This document shows positions 8,201 through 17,008 of a DNA stretch of 19,416 nucleotides, piece after piece. The position numbers were made by a program, and so were the translations under genes. The notes beneath the pieces were generated by a model. That model had not been told where the DNA came from, did no database searches, and was given only the letters and a program-made list of their open reading frames with translations. The stretch spans positions 1-19,416 of the forward strand of contig DASRPK010000091.1 of assembly GCA_035646395.1 (NCBI GenBank), given 5' to 3'. The stretch comes from JABWBJ01 sp035646395. GTDB taxonomy: Bacteria; Gemmatimonadota; Gemmatimonadetes; Gemmatimonadales; Gemmatimonadaceae. Position 1 is the first letter of the stretch, and every line of letters starts with the position of its first letter.

Positions 8201-8441
8201 GGCACGCGATGTCATCCGCGCCATTCAACAGGCCCGGCGCGACGCCGGCCTGTCCGTGTCCGATCGTATCCGCCTCACACTGGCCGGGCGCGACGACGCG
8301 ATCGCTGCTGCGAAAACGCATCAGGAACTGTTGGCCTCTGAAACGCTGGCGCTCGAGGTGAGCTACGGCGACGCCACGGGCGGGTTTACCTGCAAGGTTG
8401 GTGAAGGAAGCGAAGTGGTGATTCGCGTCGCAAAAGTCTAG
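5268..8441 (+). CDS. ileS: Isoleucyl-tRNA synthetase, eukaryotic-like type
   Basis: A class I aminoacyl-tRNA synthetase of 1057 residues that charges tRNA-Ile. The HIGH motif is HYGH (65-68) in the block FANGLPHYGHLLTGY, and KMSKS is at 628-632. A CP1 editing domain lies between the two halves of the Rossmann fold, followed by the anticodon-binding domain (NWYVRRSRDRFW) and a long C-terminal region. Length and motifs (WDCHGLPAEFEAEKQLGI) match the type 2 (IleS2, eukaryote-like) class, which as a family tends to be mupirocin-resistant; resistance here is an inference. The GTG start is supported by GAGGA 6 nt upstream. Expression is probably controlled by the T-box leader. Residues 287-298 are an Ala-Gly-Glu tandem repeat inserted in the editing domain. 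The downstream neighbour punA is convergent. Confidence 0.97.
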   Translation: MYPKAGFGSAIPSHPRFPELEAAVLAYWAENKTFQASIDQHSAGTNGSNEFVFYDGPPFANGLPHYGHLLTGYVKDLVPRYQTMRGRRVERRFGWDCHGLPAEFEAEKQLGINHKNEIEAMGIAQFNDACRVSVLRYTREWEDYVTRQARWVDFAHDYKTLDLSYMESVMWAFKSLWEKGLVYEGFRVLWYCWRCETPLSNTEVKMDDVYRDREDPAVTVGMTLTSDRPELNGVQALVWTTTPWTLPSNLAMAVHPDVDYVVVEARGRRYLLAEARLSAYARELGAEGAEGAEGAKGAAVPVFNVLSRHAGSSLVGTRYQPVFDFFAGRPNAHQILPADYVSTEDGTGIVHIAPAYGEDDKVVTDAAGIDPVTPVNSRGEFDASVPPYSGQHIFTANKQIIRDLKSSGALLRHESHHHPYPHCWRCESPLIQRAVSSWFVAVTKFRDRMVELNQQITWVPEHIRDGQFGKWLENARDWSISRSRYWGSPIPVWVSDDRAYPRVDVYGSLDELERDFGVRPQDLHRPYVDQLTRPNPNDPTGKSTMRRVPEVLDCWFESGSMPFAQVHYPFENAAWFEHHYPGDFIVEYNGQTRGWFYTLHVLATALFDRPAFHTCMAHGIVLGDDGQKMSKSRKNYPDVNGVFDRDGSDAMRWFLMDSPILRGGDLVVTERGIQEGVRQALLPLWNSYYFLGLYANADGIEGRHRTDSPHLLDRYILAKTQALVTDVESQLDRYDIVGACATIREFLDALTNWYVRRSRDRFWAGDRDAVDTLHTVLEVTCRVAAPLLPLTTEVIWRGLTGGRSVHLSEWPLVDELPGDAALVEVMDRVREVCSTALGLRMANKLRVRLPLSRLQVAAPDVAKLKDFVDIIRDEVNVKEVELTDDVAAHGQTEIVVNARVAGPRLGKQVQEVIKAAKAGHWTLTPEGRVHVAGVDLLSGEYERRIVSRDTGATAELPRASGFVILDTTVTPELAAEGLARDVIRAIQQARRDAGLSVSDRIRLTLAGRDDAIAAAKTHQELLASETLALEVSYGDATGGFTCKVGEGSEVVIRVAKV
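6126..6161 (+). repeat. 9-nt in-frame tandem repeat inside ileS
   Basis: Four consecutive copies of a 9-nt unit (GAGGGTGCG with small variations) occupy 6126-6161. Because the period is three codons it reads Glu-Gly-Ala, Glu-Gly-Ala, Glu-Gly-Ala, Lys-Gly-Ala without breaking the frame. It sits in what should be a surface loop of the CP1 editing domain. The unit length matches those of the intergenic inverted repeats in this window (7-9 nt), but there is no inverted partner here. Confidence 0.85.
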
Positions 8442-8450
8442 GCAACAATA

Positions 8451-8475
8451 AATACAATACAATACAATACAATAC
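8451..8475. repeat. Pentanucleotide tandem repeat (AATAC)5
   Basis: Five perfect copies of AATAC start 9 nt after the ileS stop codon, followed by an A-rich tail. This is an AT-rich island in a GC-rich window. On the minus strand, the T-rich complement lies just downstream of the long hairpin that follows punA, so it may assist termination. It could also be a slippage-prone microsatellite. Confidence 0.9.
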
Positions 8476-8489
8476 AAACAAAAGCTTAA

Positions 8490-8580
8490 ACCACAGGGGA
8501 CGCAGGGGACACGGAGGGTTATATTCGTTAGGCGGCTTACGCGGCGTGATTTCCTCTGTGTCCCCCGTGTCCCCTGTGGT
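8490..8580. repeat. Long inverted repeat between convergent ileS and punA
   Basis: Arms at 8490-8517 and 8553-8580 match at 25 of 28 positions in inverted orientation, with a 35-nt loop. The arms repeat a unit close to CAGGGGACA (9 nt). On the minus strand the stem is followed directly by a T-rich stretch. On the plus strand a T5 run follows about 11 nt after the stem. It is therefore a plausible bidirectional terminator for two convergent genes. The arm sequence is related to the element at 12700-12819. The loop holds the only intergenic GTTAGG copy in the window. Confidence 0.88.
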
Positions 8581-8598
8581 GAAGGGCTTTTTCGAAGT

Positions 8599-9462
8599 TC
8601 AGACTCTCGCGATGACGCCAGCCACGAGCTCAGTCAACTCCGGCTCGGCCTTCCCAGCGACCGCAAGTATCTTCTCGAGGCTTGCCGGCTCGAGCGTTTC
8701 CGGAATGCACATGTCGGTGATGATGGAGATGCCGAGCACGCGCATGCCGCCGTGGATCGCCACCAGAACTTCCGGCACCGTCGACATACCGACCACGTCG
8801 GCCCCGAATTCCCGCAGCATGCGATACTCCGCGCGCGTCTCCAGATTCGGGCCAGCTACCGCGACGTAGACTCCTTCCCTGAGGGTCGTCCCCTGCTCCG
8901 CGGCCACTGCCTTCGCCAGCGCCCGTAAGGAAGAGTCGTAGGCGCTCGAATAGTCCGGAAACCGCGGACCCAACCGGTCGTCGTTAGGTCCGACCAGCGG
9001 ATTGTCGCCCAGCAGGTTGATGTGGTCCGCGATCAGCATCAGGTCGCCGGCCTGCCAATCCGGATGCATCCCCCCACACGCATTCGAGACGATCAACGTG
9101 CGCGCACCGAGCTGACGCAGGACGCGCACCGGGAAGGTCGCCTGCTGGAGCGAATATCCCTCGTAGCGGTGGAACCGGCCCTGCATTGCCAGCACAGACC
9201 GGCCAGCCAACCGTCCAGCGATGAGCCGTCCGGCATGTGATTCGACGGTGGACAGTGGGAACCCGGGAATGTCCTGGTAATCGATGACAGTCGGCGCCTC
9301 GATGCCTGACGCGAGTCCACCCAGGCCGGTGCCGAGGACGATCGCTACCTCGGGAGCTTCGCGGATCCGGCGGCGGACTGCGTCAGCCGCCTCCTCGATG
9401 CGCTCGGTCACGTGATCGCTCGCCCCACGACTCTTGGGCGAGTGATCCGCGAGTCCTGTCAT
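8599..9462 (-). CDS. punA: Purine-nucleoside phosphorylase (trimeric type)
   Basis: A PNP of 287 residues from the ATG at 9460-9462. It splits purine ribonucleosides or deoxyribonucleosides with phosphate in cytoplasmic purine salvage. Visible family blocks are the phosphate-binding GTGLGGL near residues 44-50, MQGRFHRYEGY, SNACGGMHPDWQAGDLMLIADHIN (the base and phosphate site region), and VGMSTVPEVLVA with the conserved Met and Glu of the substrate pocket. This is the low-molecular-mass, trimeric, Gua/Hyp-preferring class. The ATG at 9460 was chosen because it lies just after the divIVA stop (20-nt gap) and gives normal length; an upstream start would overlap divIVA. It is the last gene of the DUF2723-yggS-divIVA-punA group and converges on ileS. 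Hypoxanthine phosphoribosyltransferase, encoded at 14893-15432, would use the hypoxanthine it releases. Confidence 0.94.
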   Translation of the reverse strand: MTGLADHSPKSRGASDHVTERIEEAADAVRRRIREAPEVAIVLGTGLGGLASGIEAPTVIDYQDIPGFPLSTVESHAGRLIAGRLAGRSVLAMQGRFHRYEGYSLQQATFPVRVLRQLGARTLIVSNACGGMHPDWQAGDLMLIADHINLLGDNPLVGPNDDRLGPRFPDYSSAYDSSLRALAKAVAAEQGTTLREGVYVAVAGPNLETRAEYRMLREFGADVVGMSTVPEVLVAIHGGMRVLGISIITDMCIPETLEPASLEKILAVAGKAEPELTELVAGVIARV

Positions 9463-9482
9463 TGCGACCCCAGGCGAGCGAA

Positions 9483-10031
9483 CTACTGCTTCTTCACCAG
9501 GTCCGTGATCCACGGCGTGGGGTCAGCCGTATCAACTTCCATCGGGCTCTCGACGCGATGTCCGTGGAGCGCGCTATCGGCGGCGTCGATCTCCGCCAGC
9601 TGACGCTGCGCAATTGCGCGCAGCTGCAGGAGGAACGCGCGGCGGGTACGCACCAGGCCATCGATTTCTGCCTGCACGTTACGCACTTCGGCGCGGGCGC
9701 CCTCGATGATCTTCTCGCCTTCGGCCTTGGCTTCGCGGATGACGAGTTGCGCCTCGCGGTCGGCCTGTTCACGAATGTCACCACGGAGCTGTTGGGCGGA
9801 GATCAGCGCTTCGTTGAGTGCCTTGTCTCGTTCACGGAACGCCCGCAACTGCTCATGGAAGCCCTTCGCCTTGTTTTCCAGCTCCTGGCACTGCTTGAGC
9901 AGGTACTCGACCTCGGCGGCCACCTGGTCGCGGAACTCGTCGACGCGCGACTTGTCATAGCCGCGCAGCGCGGTGCCAAAGTCGAACCGCCGGATATCCA
10001 GCGGAGTCAGATGAAAGGCTTCGTCTTTCAT
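9483..10031 (-). CDS. divIVA: DivIVA-domain protein
   Basis: A coiled-coil protein of 182 residues. The N-terminus carries the DivIVA membrane-targeting and first coiled-coil signature: LTPLDIRRFDF, then GYDKSRVDEF. This is followed by a long Glu/Arg/Ala heptad region (about 37-150) and a short tail. DivIVA proteins bind negatively curved membrane at septa or poles and recruit division, growth or chromosome-anchoring partners. The start ATG overlaps the yggS stop as ATGA, so the two are translationally coupled. The yggS-divIVA neighbourhood is familiar from Gram-positive division clusters, where sepF and a YggT protein usually lie between; those are absent here. The role in this organism is inferred only. 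Confidence 0.92.
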   Translation of the reverse strand: MKDEAFHLTPLDIRRFDFGTALRGYDKSRVDEFRDQVAAEVEYLLKQCQELENKAKGFHEQLRAFRERDKALNEALISAQQLRGDIREQADREAQLVIREAKAEGEKIIEGARAEVRNVQAEIDGLVRTRRAFLLQLRAIAQRQLAEIDAADSALHGHRVESPMEVDTADPTPWITDLVKKQ

Positions 10032-10708
10032 GGGATCCTCGCCCCGAACAGGATCGTGCCCAAACGGACCATTGTTGCGCCTTCTTCAACCGCTATTTCA
10101 TAATCGCCTGACATCCCCATCGATAACTCACCGGCGTCCAGCCCCGCGTCACGAAGGATTGCTCCCGCTTCACGACAGCGGCCGAACACTTCGCGTAACA
10201 CATGCTCCGGCGCCTCATAAGGCGCCATCGTCATCGCCCCCCGGACCTCCAACCCCTTCAAGCCAGCCAGGCTCGGCGCCGCGTCCCGTAACGTCTCCAG
10301 ACTGAAGCCGCCTTTTGTTTCTTCGCCCGACACGTTCACCTGCACGAGCACTGGCATCGGTCGCACGTCGTTCATCCGTTCATGGATTGCCACTGCGAGA
10401 CGCTCACTGTCCAGCGCATGGAACATGGCGAAGCGATCGAGGTGCTTCACCTTGTTCCGCTGCAAGTGCCCGATCAGGTGCCACTCCACCGGTTCCGGTA
10501 CGCGGTCGATTTTTTCGAGCGCTTCCTGGATCCGATTCTCTCCGACGATTGGAATTCCAAAGCGCCACGCCTCGGTGGCGGCCTCGGGTCCATACGTTTT
10601 CGTAACAGCGACGATCCGGACCGCCTGACCGTGACCTCCCCGTCGTACGGCCTCACCGATTCGCTCGCGAACTTCCTGGACACGTTCGCCGATCCCCGGG
10701 AAGGGCAT
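10028..10708 (-). CDS. yggS: PLP homeostasis protein, YggS/PROSC family
   Basis: A 226-residue alanine-racemase-like barrel protein that binds pyridoxal 5'-phosphate and buffers its pool. The PLP-linked lysine is Lys37 in AVTKTYG. Other family blocks are present: GENRIQEALEK, WHLIGHLQRNK, and the C-terminal phosphate-binding region LSMGMSGDYEIAVEEG with TMVRLGTILFG. It has full family length and no missing key residue. The start is ATG at 10706-10708, 11 nt after the DUF2723 stop, with no clear ribosome binding site, so re-initiation from the upstream gene is likely. It overlaps divIVA by 4 nt. Confidence 0.95.
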   Translation of the reverse strand: MPFPGIGERVQEVRERIGEAVRRGGHGQAVRIVAVTKTYGPEAATEAWRFGIPIVGENRIQEALEKIDRVPEPVEWHLIGHLQRNKVKHLDRFAMFHALDSERLAVAIHERMNDVRPMPVLVQVNVSGEETKGGFSLETLRDAAPSLAGLKGLEVRGAMTMAPYEAPEHVLREVFGRCREAGAILRDAGLDAGELSMGMSGDYEIAVEEGATMVRLGTILFGARIP

Positions 10709-10719
10709 AACGCCGTATC

Positions 10720-12717
10720 TTATTTGAAGTTACAACGCGAATCAAGCGAAGCGATCTCGCCTCGCCCCTCGGTACCACTGCCTAACTGGAGAATCGACGC
10801 CGGACAACGCAACAGGCGCGCAACGTATGCGCTGGCGGGGTCCCTGCCCCTCGGAGTAAACCCGAGGCGGGCCTCGATCAGGTTGGCGACGGCAGTGGTT
10901 CGCGCCGAATCGATGATGTCAATACGCGACACCGTGTCACCGGTGGCGACGTAGGCCAGCCCGCCTAACGCCCAACCGGGGGCCAGCTCCCGTCGCAGCG
11001 CCGGCGACACCGACATGGACGCCGTCACGGGTCGTCCCTCGCGCCTCGCCCCCGCGACGAGCGCCGCCAGCGTTGGACGTTCGCCGTGCCACGCGGTTGC
11101 CACTGTCGAGTCGAGCAGTCGGTAACGCCGTCGCTGTTCCTCCCGGTACCAATCGGCGCCTAACAAGGAGATCGTGATGGGAACGACGTCCCGGCGTTCG
11201 CCGAGGACGGCCTGCCGGTACCAGACCGTGTACGTGTCGTTGTCCCCCGCGAGCAGCAGCACCGATTGTGGCGGGACCGACGCCAGAAGCGCCTCGGCAA
11301 AGGTCGGCGCGATCAGCGCGTCCGGGCGTCGCGTCGCGGCGCTCCAGTTCAGCGCGACCGGAAGCGCCGCAATTCCCAACGCGGCCGGCGTGACCAGACC
11401 GGAACGCGCGGTCAGCCAACGCTGAGCCGCGCGCACAGCCCCGGCGCCGATCCAGAGTCCGGCCGTCGCGAAGCCAAGGGCGAAGAAGTAGTCGCGTTCC
11501 CGCGGCTCGTGCAGCGCGCCTGGCGGAAGGATCCGGTCGAGGATGCTTGGTCCCGCACTCAGGTTGAGCACCACCACGATGCCTAACGTAGCTGAGGCAA
11601 GGAGTGCCACCGTTCCCCACGCTGAACGGCGGTCGCGCCGCCAGTGCCAGCGCGCGCCCGAGACGAGCAGGACGAGCCCGAGAACGCTCCAGGGAGTGCG
11701 CCACCACGACGCCGACACGGAGGAGTCCAGCCCGGACGCCACCTGCCAGTCAGCGTATTGCACGAGGTTGAGGAGTTGTATCCAGACCGGCGCGCGACGT
11801 GGCCATATGCCGGGCAGTGGGTACTGCTGCCGGGTCACGACGTCCATCATCGCACCCAGCGTGGACGGGTTCCCCTGGTTGATCAAGGGATCGTGCGCGG
11901 CACGGACGAGCATGAACATCGTCGCGGTCAGCGCAACGCCCGCCACGAGGACGAGTGCGACCGGCTCGAGTGGCCGCCGAATGGCATCAGGTCTTCGCCA
12001 CAACATGCCCACCACGAGCGCACACATACCCACCGCCGCCAATCCGACCGACCCACTGCTCACTGCGATGACGATGGCCAGCACGCCACCTAACGAGAGG
12101 ACGTGCCTGGGCTCAGGTCGCGTGCCGCCCGGCGTCATCGCCGCCAGGAAAATGGCCGGCGGTGCCGCGACAAGCGCGCTGATCTGGATGGGGATCGCGA
12201 GGCCGATCAGGTAGGCAAGGAGTGCACGGTAGCCCAGGCTATCGCGCGAACCGGCTCGCTCGCCGGCCACGACCATCAGCACCGCGAGGAGCATGGAGAC
12301 GGCGTAAACCTCGGTTTCCGTGGCGTTGAGCCACACCGCCAGCATGCTCCCCGCCGTGATGCCGCCCGCGATTCCCGTGAGGCGACTCCCGGTCCATCGT
12401 GTCATCAGCCCGCCGAGTAAACCACAGGCAATCGCCGTGCAGAAGGCGGATAGAAGATTCAACGCAACCGAAAACGGGATGAACCCGAGCACCCTGGCCC
12501 AGGTGTTCGCCAGCAGGATGTACAGTGGCGTCCCAGGCGGATGCGGGATCCCTAACGAGGCAGCTGCGGCCTGGAATTCTCCGGCATCCCACAGCGTGAC
12601 GCTCGGCGCAAGACTGGCCGCGTACACTGCCAGCAGCAGGACACTGACGACAATCGTGGTTGCCGTGGCGTCAGAAGGTTTTTGAAAGGCCTTACCCAAA
12701 GAGGACACGGGGGACAC
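10720..12717 (-). CDS. DUF2723 multi-pass membrane protein (TMEM260-like)
   Basis: A polytopic membrane protein of about 665 residues. The N-terminal half has many hydrophobic helices and the DUF2723 signature LWDAGEFQAAAASLGIPHPP around residues 42-61, with acidic Asp44 and Glu47 in a GT-C-like first loop. The C-terminal part is more polar and carries GDNDTYTVWY at about 490 and SLLGADWY further on, both typical of the family. Human TMEM260 of this family is a protein O-mannosyltransferase, so a lipid-linked sugar transferase role is plausible but not shown for bacterial members. The start is uncertain: GTG at 12715-12717, a GTG three codons on, or TTG at codon 7. None has a ribosome binding site, and the first two lie inside an inverted-repeat arm. 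It heads the yggS-divIVA-punA group. Confidence 0.85.
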   Translation of the reverse strand: MSPVSSLGKAFQKPSDATATTIVVSVLLLAVYAASLAPSVTLWDAGEFQAAAASLGIPHPPGTPLYILLANTWARVLGFIPFSVALNLLSAFCTAIACGLLGGLMTRWTGSRLTGIAGGITAGSMLAVWLNATETEVYAVSMLLAVLMVVAGERAGSRDSLGYRALLAYLIGLAIPIQISALVAAPPAIFLAAMTPGGTRPEPRHVLSLGGVLAIVIAVSSGSVGLAAVGMCALVVGMLWRRPDAIRRPLEPVALVLVAGVALTATMFMLVRAAHDPLINQGNPSTLGAMMDVVTRQQYPLPGIWPRRAPVWIQLLNLVQYADWQVASGLDSSVSASWWRTPWSVLGLVLLVSGARWHWRRDRRSAWGTVALLASATLGIVVVLNLSAGPSILDRILPPGALHEPRERDYFFALGFATAGLWIGAGAVRAAQRWLTARSGLVTPAALGIAALPVALNWSAATRRPDALIAPTFAEALLASVPPQSVLLLAGDNDTYTVWYRQAVLGERRDVVPITISLLGADWYREEQRRRYRLLDSTVATAWHGERPTLAALVAGARREGRPVTASMSVSPALRRELAPGWALGGLAYVATGDTVSRIDIIDSARTTAVANLIEARLGFTPRGRDPASAYVARLLRCPASILQLGSGTEGRGEIASLDSRCNFK

Positions 12718-12819
12718 TGAGGTAAGACTGCCGCCGAGTCAGTCGGCTCCCACAAACTTGATACGCAAGCGCGGGTTCTCAAAATCCGGTCGTGGTCCTC
12801 AGTGACCCCTGTGTCCTCT
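12700..12819. repeat. Inverted repeat overlapping the DUF2723 start
   Basis: Arms at 12700-12722 and 12797-12819 match at 21 of 23 positions in inverted orientation around a 74-nt spacer. The arm contains GAGGACACGG followed by GGGACACTGAGG. It resembles the arm of the 8490-8580 element (shared GGGGACAC-GAGG pattern), so these two belong to one sequence family. The left arm covers the annotated GTG start of the DUF2723 gene. The element lies downstream of the ftsH terminator, in the leader of the DUF2723 operon. Confidence 0.85.
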
Positions 12820-12845
12820 GGCGTTCAATCCTTTTTGTAAGCCCA

Positions 12846-12881
12846 TGAAAAAGGCCGGGTGCTTCTCGAGCACCCGGCCTT
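12846..12881 (-). terminator. Intrinsic terminator of ftsH
   Basis: AAGGCCGGGTGC (12851-12862) and GCACCCGGCCTT (12870-12881) form a perfect 12-bp GC-rich stem with a 7-nt loop. Read on the minus strand, the stem runs into a T5 tract about 20-55 nt after the ftsH stop codon. It is a textbook rho-independent terminator that ends the tilS-hpt-ftsH unit. Confidence 0.95.
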
Positions 12882-12902
12882 CATCAAGAAAATGCTGATC
12901 GA

Positions 12903-14879
<1,977 letters not shown>

Positions 14880-14892
14880 CTTTTTTCTCTGG

Positions 14893-15432
14893 TTACTTCA
14901 AGCTTGCAATATAGGGGAGGTGCCTGAAGTTCTCCGCGTGATCAAGGCCATAGCCCACCAGGAAGTCGTCGGGGGCATCGAAGCCGATGAAGCGTGGCGG
15001 ATGCTTCAGGTGCGTGGCGTGGTTTTTGTGGAGCAATGCGCAGACCTCAATCGAGGCGGGTTGTCTTTCCCCTAATACCTCGATAACGCGGCTGAGGGTT
15101 CGTCCCGAATCGACAATGTCCTCGACGAGAAGGATGTGACTCCCCTTGAGCTCAGCCTGTGGATCATAAACCAACCTCACATTTCCGCTGGACACTTTCT
15201 CAGTCCCGTAGCTCGACACGACGAGGAAATCGATCTGCAGCGATCTTCCGATTTGTCGGACGAGGTCGCTCACGAAAATGAAACTTCCCTTGAGCAAACC
15301 GAGGACGAGGAGATCTCCATCGGGATACGCCGTAGTCACTTCGTCACCAAGCTGGCGAACTCGCTCTGCGATTTCCTTCTCGGTAAACGCGACGCGTTCG
15401 ACCTCACGACCTTCGAGACGGGGATCAATCAC
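14893..15432 (-). CDS. hpt: Hypoxanthine phosphoribosyltransferase
   Basis: A 179-residue type I phosphoribosyltransferase that makes IMP or GMP from hypoxanthine or guanine and PRPP in purine salvage. The PRPP-binding loop VEDIVDSGRT is at 103-112. The LLKGSFIFVSDL block (46-57) binds pyrophosphate, and GFDAPDDFLVGYGLDHAENFR supplies the base pocket and metal-binding region near the C-terminus. Length is normal. The start is GTG at 15430-15432, overlapping the tilS stop by 8 nt, so translation is likely coupled. With punA in the next operon, this completes a route from inosine or guanosine to IMP or GMP. Confidence 0.96.
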   Translation of the reverse strand: MIDPRLEGREVERVAFTEKEIAERVRQLGDEVTTAYPDGDLLVLGLLKGSFIFVSDLVRQIGRSLQIDFLVVSSYGTEKVSSGNVRLVYDPQAELKGSHILLVEDIVDSGRTLSRVIEVLGERQPASIEVCALLHKNHATHLKHPPRFIGFDAPDDFLVGYGLDHAENFRHLPYIASLK

Positions 15433-16747
15433 GAATTCGCTCGCATGTGTAGTGCACCATTCTGCCCTCGTCGCGGACGGCGGCCTGACTCGCTTTCACT
15501 CCGGGGATCCATATCACGTCGTCGCCGCACAACACTACGGGCCAACCGGCCCGCAAAGGACCAACAATTCCCGCTTCGGCGAGAAACCGCTTCACTCTTC
15601 GTTGACCACCCTTCAAGTCAGTTGTGAGGCGATCCCCAGCATGCCATTGCCGTACAACAGGTTCCGACGACTTTGGAATGTAAATTCTCCAAGGGTCCGA
15701 GGACCTCGCCGCCTCATTGAGAATAGTAGCGCCCGGTTCTGCGAGGAATCGGAAACTTCCAAATCTCGTTTCACCCTTCTCACGCAGACGCAGAACTGAG
15801 GGGTCGACCCGAGTCGGTTTGGACACCGTTACATCCTCTCGCGTCCGAACCGCTTCGTAGCCTCCGGACAGCTGCCCGCGCGACCCTGCCCTGGATCTCA
15901 CGACACTCGCCAAACGGACGAGCCCTCGCCTATCGAGTGTGACGCCAGATCCCGAGACCACTGCCGGCAGGAGAAGCCGAAGTGACTCATCCGGCAGCTC
16001 GTTCAGAGCATCCGCATCGAGCCTGACGAGACCTCCCCCTCCCCGGGCTCCTTCGAGAACAAAGTGTTGGGCGACCGAATCCACCTCTCCGCGCAGGTCT
16101 GCGGCTCGACGGGCGATGCCGAGGAGATCCTGCTCGAACGCCGGCTGCACGCGACGAATTGCGGGCAGCATTTGCAAACGAACCCGGTTGCGCAGATAGG
16201 CGACGGACGCATTGCTCGGATCCTCCACGAATTCAACGCCGCGGAGGCGGGCGTACTCCCGAATCGCTTCTCGACGATGTTCCAGAAGTGGTCGTTCGAT
16301 TCCGGATTGCACCCAGAGTCCCGCCAGCCCGCGAGCGCTCGAGCCGCGAAGCACGCGCATCATGACGGTCTCTACATGGTCATCGAGCGAATGTGCCGTA
16401 ACGACAACTGCGTCCTGGGTGGTGGCGACACCGCGGAGAAAGTGCCAGCGCGCCGAGCGCAGCGACGCCTCGTCGTGTCGCGGGAGTGACAGTCGCTCGG
16501 AGATTGCGGGCAGGCCGCCACGGGCCGCGGCGGCGACAGTCATTGCGGTCGACTCGGTCGCAGCCGCTCCGGTCCCGTGATCGACACTCGCGACGACAAT
16601 GCGATGATCCGGTGTTCGAAGCCTGCTGACCGCGTGCAGAAGGACCGCTGAATCCGCGCCGCCGGACACCGCCAGGACCAATCGCTGGCGGCGTGCCAGC
16701 AATTGCTGCACCGACGTTTCGATGGCGCGCACAACCTCGTCACGCAT
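15425..16747 (-). CDS. tilS: tRNA(Ile)-lysidine synthetase
   Basis: A 440-residue N-type ATP pyrophosphatase that attaches lysine to C34 of the CAU-anticodon tRNA-Ile, changing its decoding from AUG to AUA and its charging from Met to Ile. The PP-loop SGGADS is at 28-33, and the second family motif is AHSLDDHVETVMMR (118-131). The linker domain follows, and the C-terminal TilS domain includes WHAGDRLTTDL and KRFLAEAGI near 365-390. The second motif departs slightly from the common HTADDQAET form but keeps the Asp-Asp and Glu. It is the first gene of tilS-hpt-ftsH and divergent from a small membrane ORF. It provides the tRNA form that the IleRS encoded in this window must recognise. No clear ribosome binding site or promoter was found. 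Confidence 0.94.
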   Translation of the reverse strand: MRDEVVRAIETSVQQLLARRQRLVLAVSGGADSAVLLHAVSRLRTPDHRIVVASVDHGTGAAATESTAMTVAAAARGGLPAISERLSLPRHDEASLRSARWHFLRGVATTQDAVVVTAHSLDDHVETVMMRVLRGSSARGLAGLWVQSGIERPLLEHRREAIREYARLRGVEFVEDPSNASVAYLRNRVRLQMLPAIRRVQPAFEQDLLGIARRAADLRGEVDSVAQHFVLEGARGGGGLVRLDADALNELPDESLRLLLPAVVSGSGVTLDRRGLVRLASVVRSRAGSRGQLSGGYEAVRTREDVTVSKPTRVDPSVLRLREKGETRFGSFRFLAEPGATILNEAARSSDPWRIYIPKSSEPVVRQWHAGDRLTTDLKGGQRRVKRFLAEAGIVGPLRAGWPVVLCGDDVIWIPGVKASQAAVRDEGRMVHYTCERIRD

Positions 16748-16840
16748 GAGAAGAAGCTACTTCGTGTCGAAAGGGCACGCCCTACCAGCACCGATGATCG
16801 GGCGATACCTTGATTTCACATCGTTCAACGGGAGCTGACG

Positions 16841-17008
16841 TTGGAGACTCATGGGCCGCTGGGCACGCTGTGGGTTGGACTGGGACTGGGCGCGTTTTAT
16901 ACGGCCCTGATCTGGGTCAACCTCCTTCTGGGTCACATGCTCACACCGCTGTTCCTTCTTCCGCTGACGTGGTTGCAGGACCTGATGGCGAGGCGGAAAG
17001 CGAAGTAA
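16841..17008 (+). CDS. Small membrane protein, 55 residues, unknown function
   Basis: An open frame with a TTG start at 16841 and TAA at 17006-17008. GGGAG lies exactly 6 nt before the TTG, a well-placed ribosome binding site, and no better start exists. The product is strongly hydrophobic from residue 8 to 48 (one long or two short membrane helices, separated by a Gly-His near 31-32). It ends in a basic tail, ARRKAK, as expected for a cytoplasmic anchor by the positive-inside rule. Codon third positions are mainly G or C, like the neighbours. I recognise no family. It is divergent from tilS and upstream of lemA on the same strand, so it could be co-transcribed with lemA-htpX, which handle membrane stress. 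Confidence 0.6.
   Translation: METHGPLGTLWVGLGLGAFYTALIWVNLLLGHMLTPLFLLPLTWLQDLMARRKAK

Noticed and set aside
8451..8580. Possible CRISPR-like array from the tandem AATAC units and paired arms
   Set aside because: There are no unique spacers of regular length and no cas genes; the pattern is a microsatellite followed by one inverted repeat.
9463..9513. Upstream start for the purine-nucleoside phosphorylase
   Set aside because: It would overlap the end of divIVA and add residues before the normal start; the ATG at 9460-9462 gives family length.
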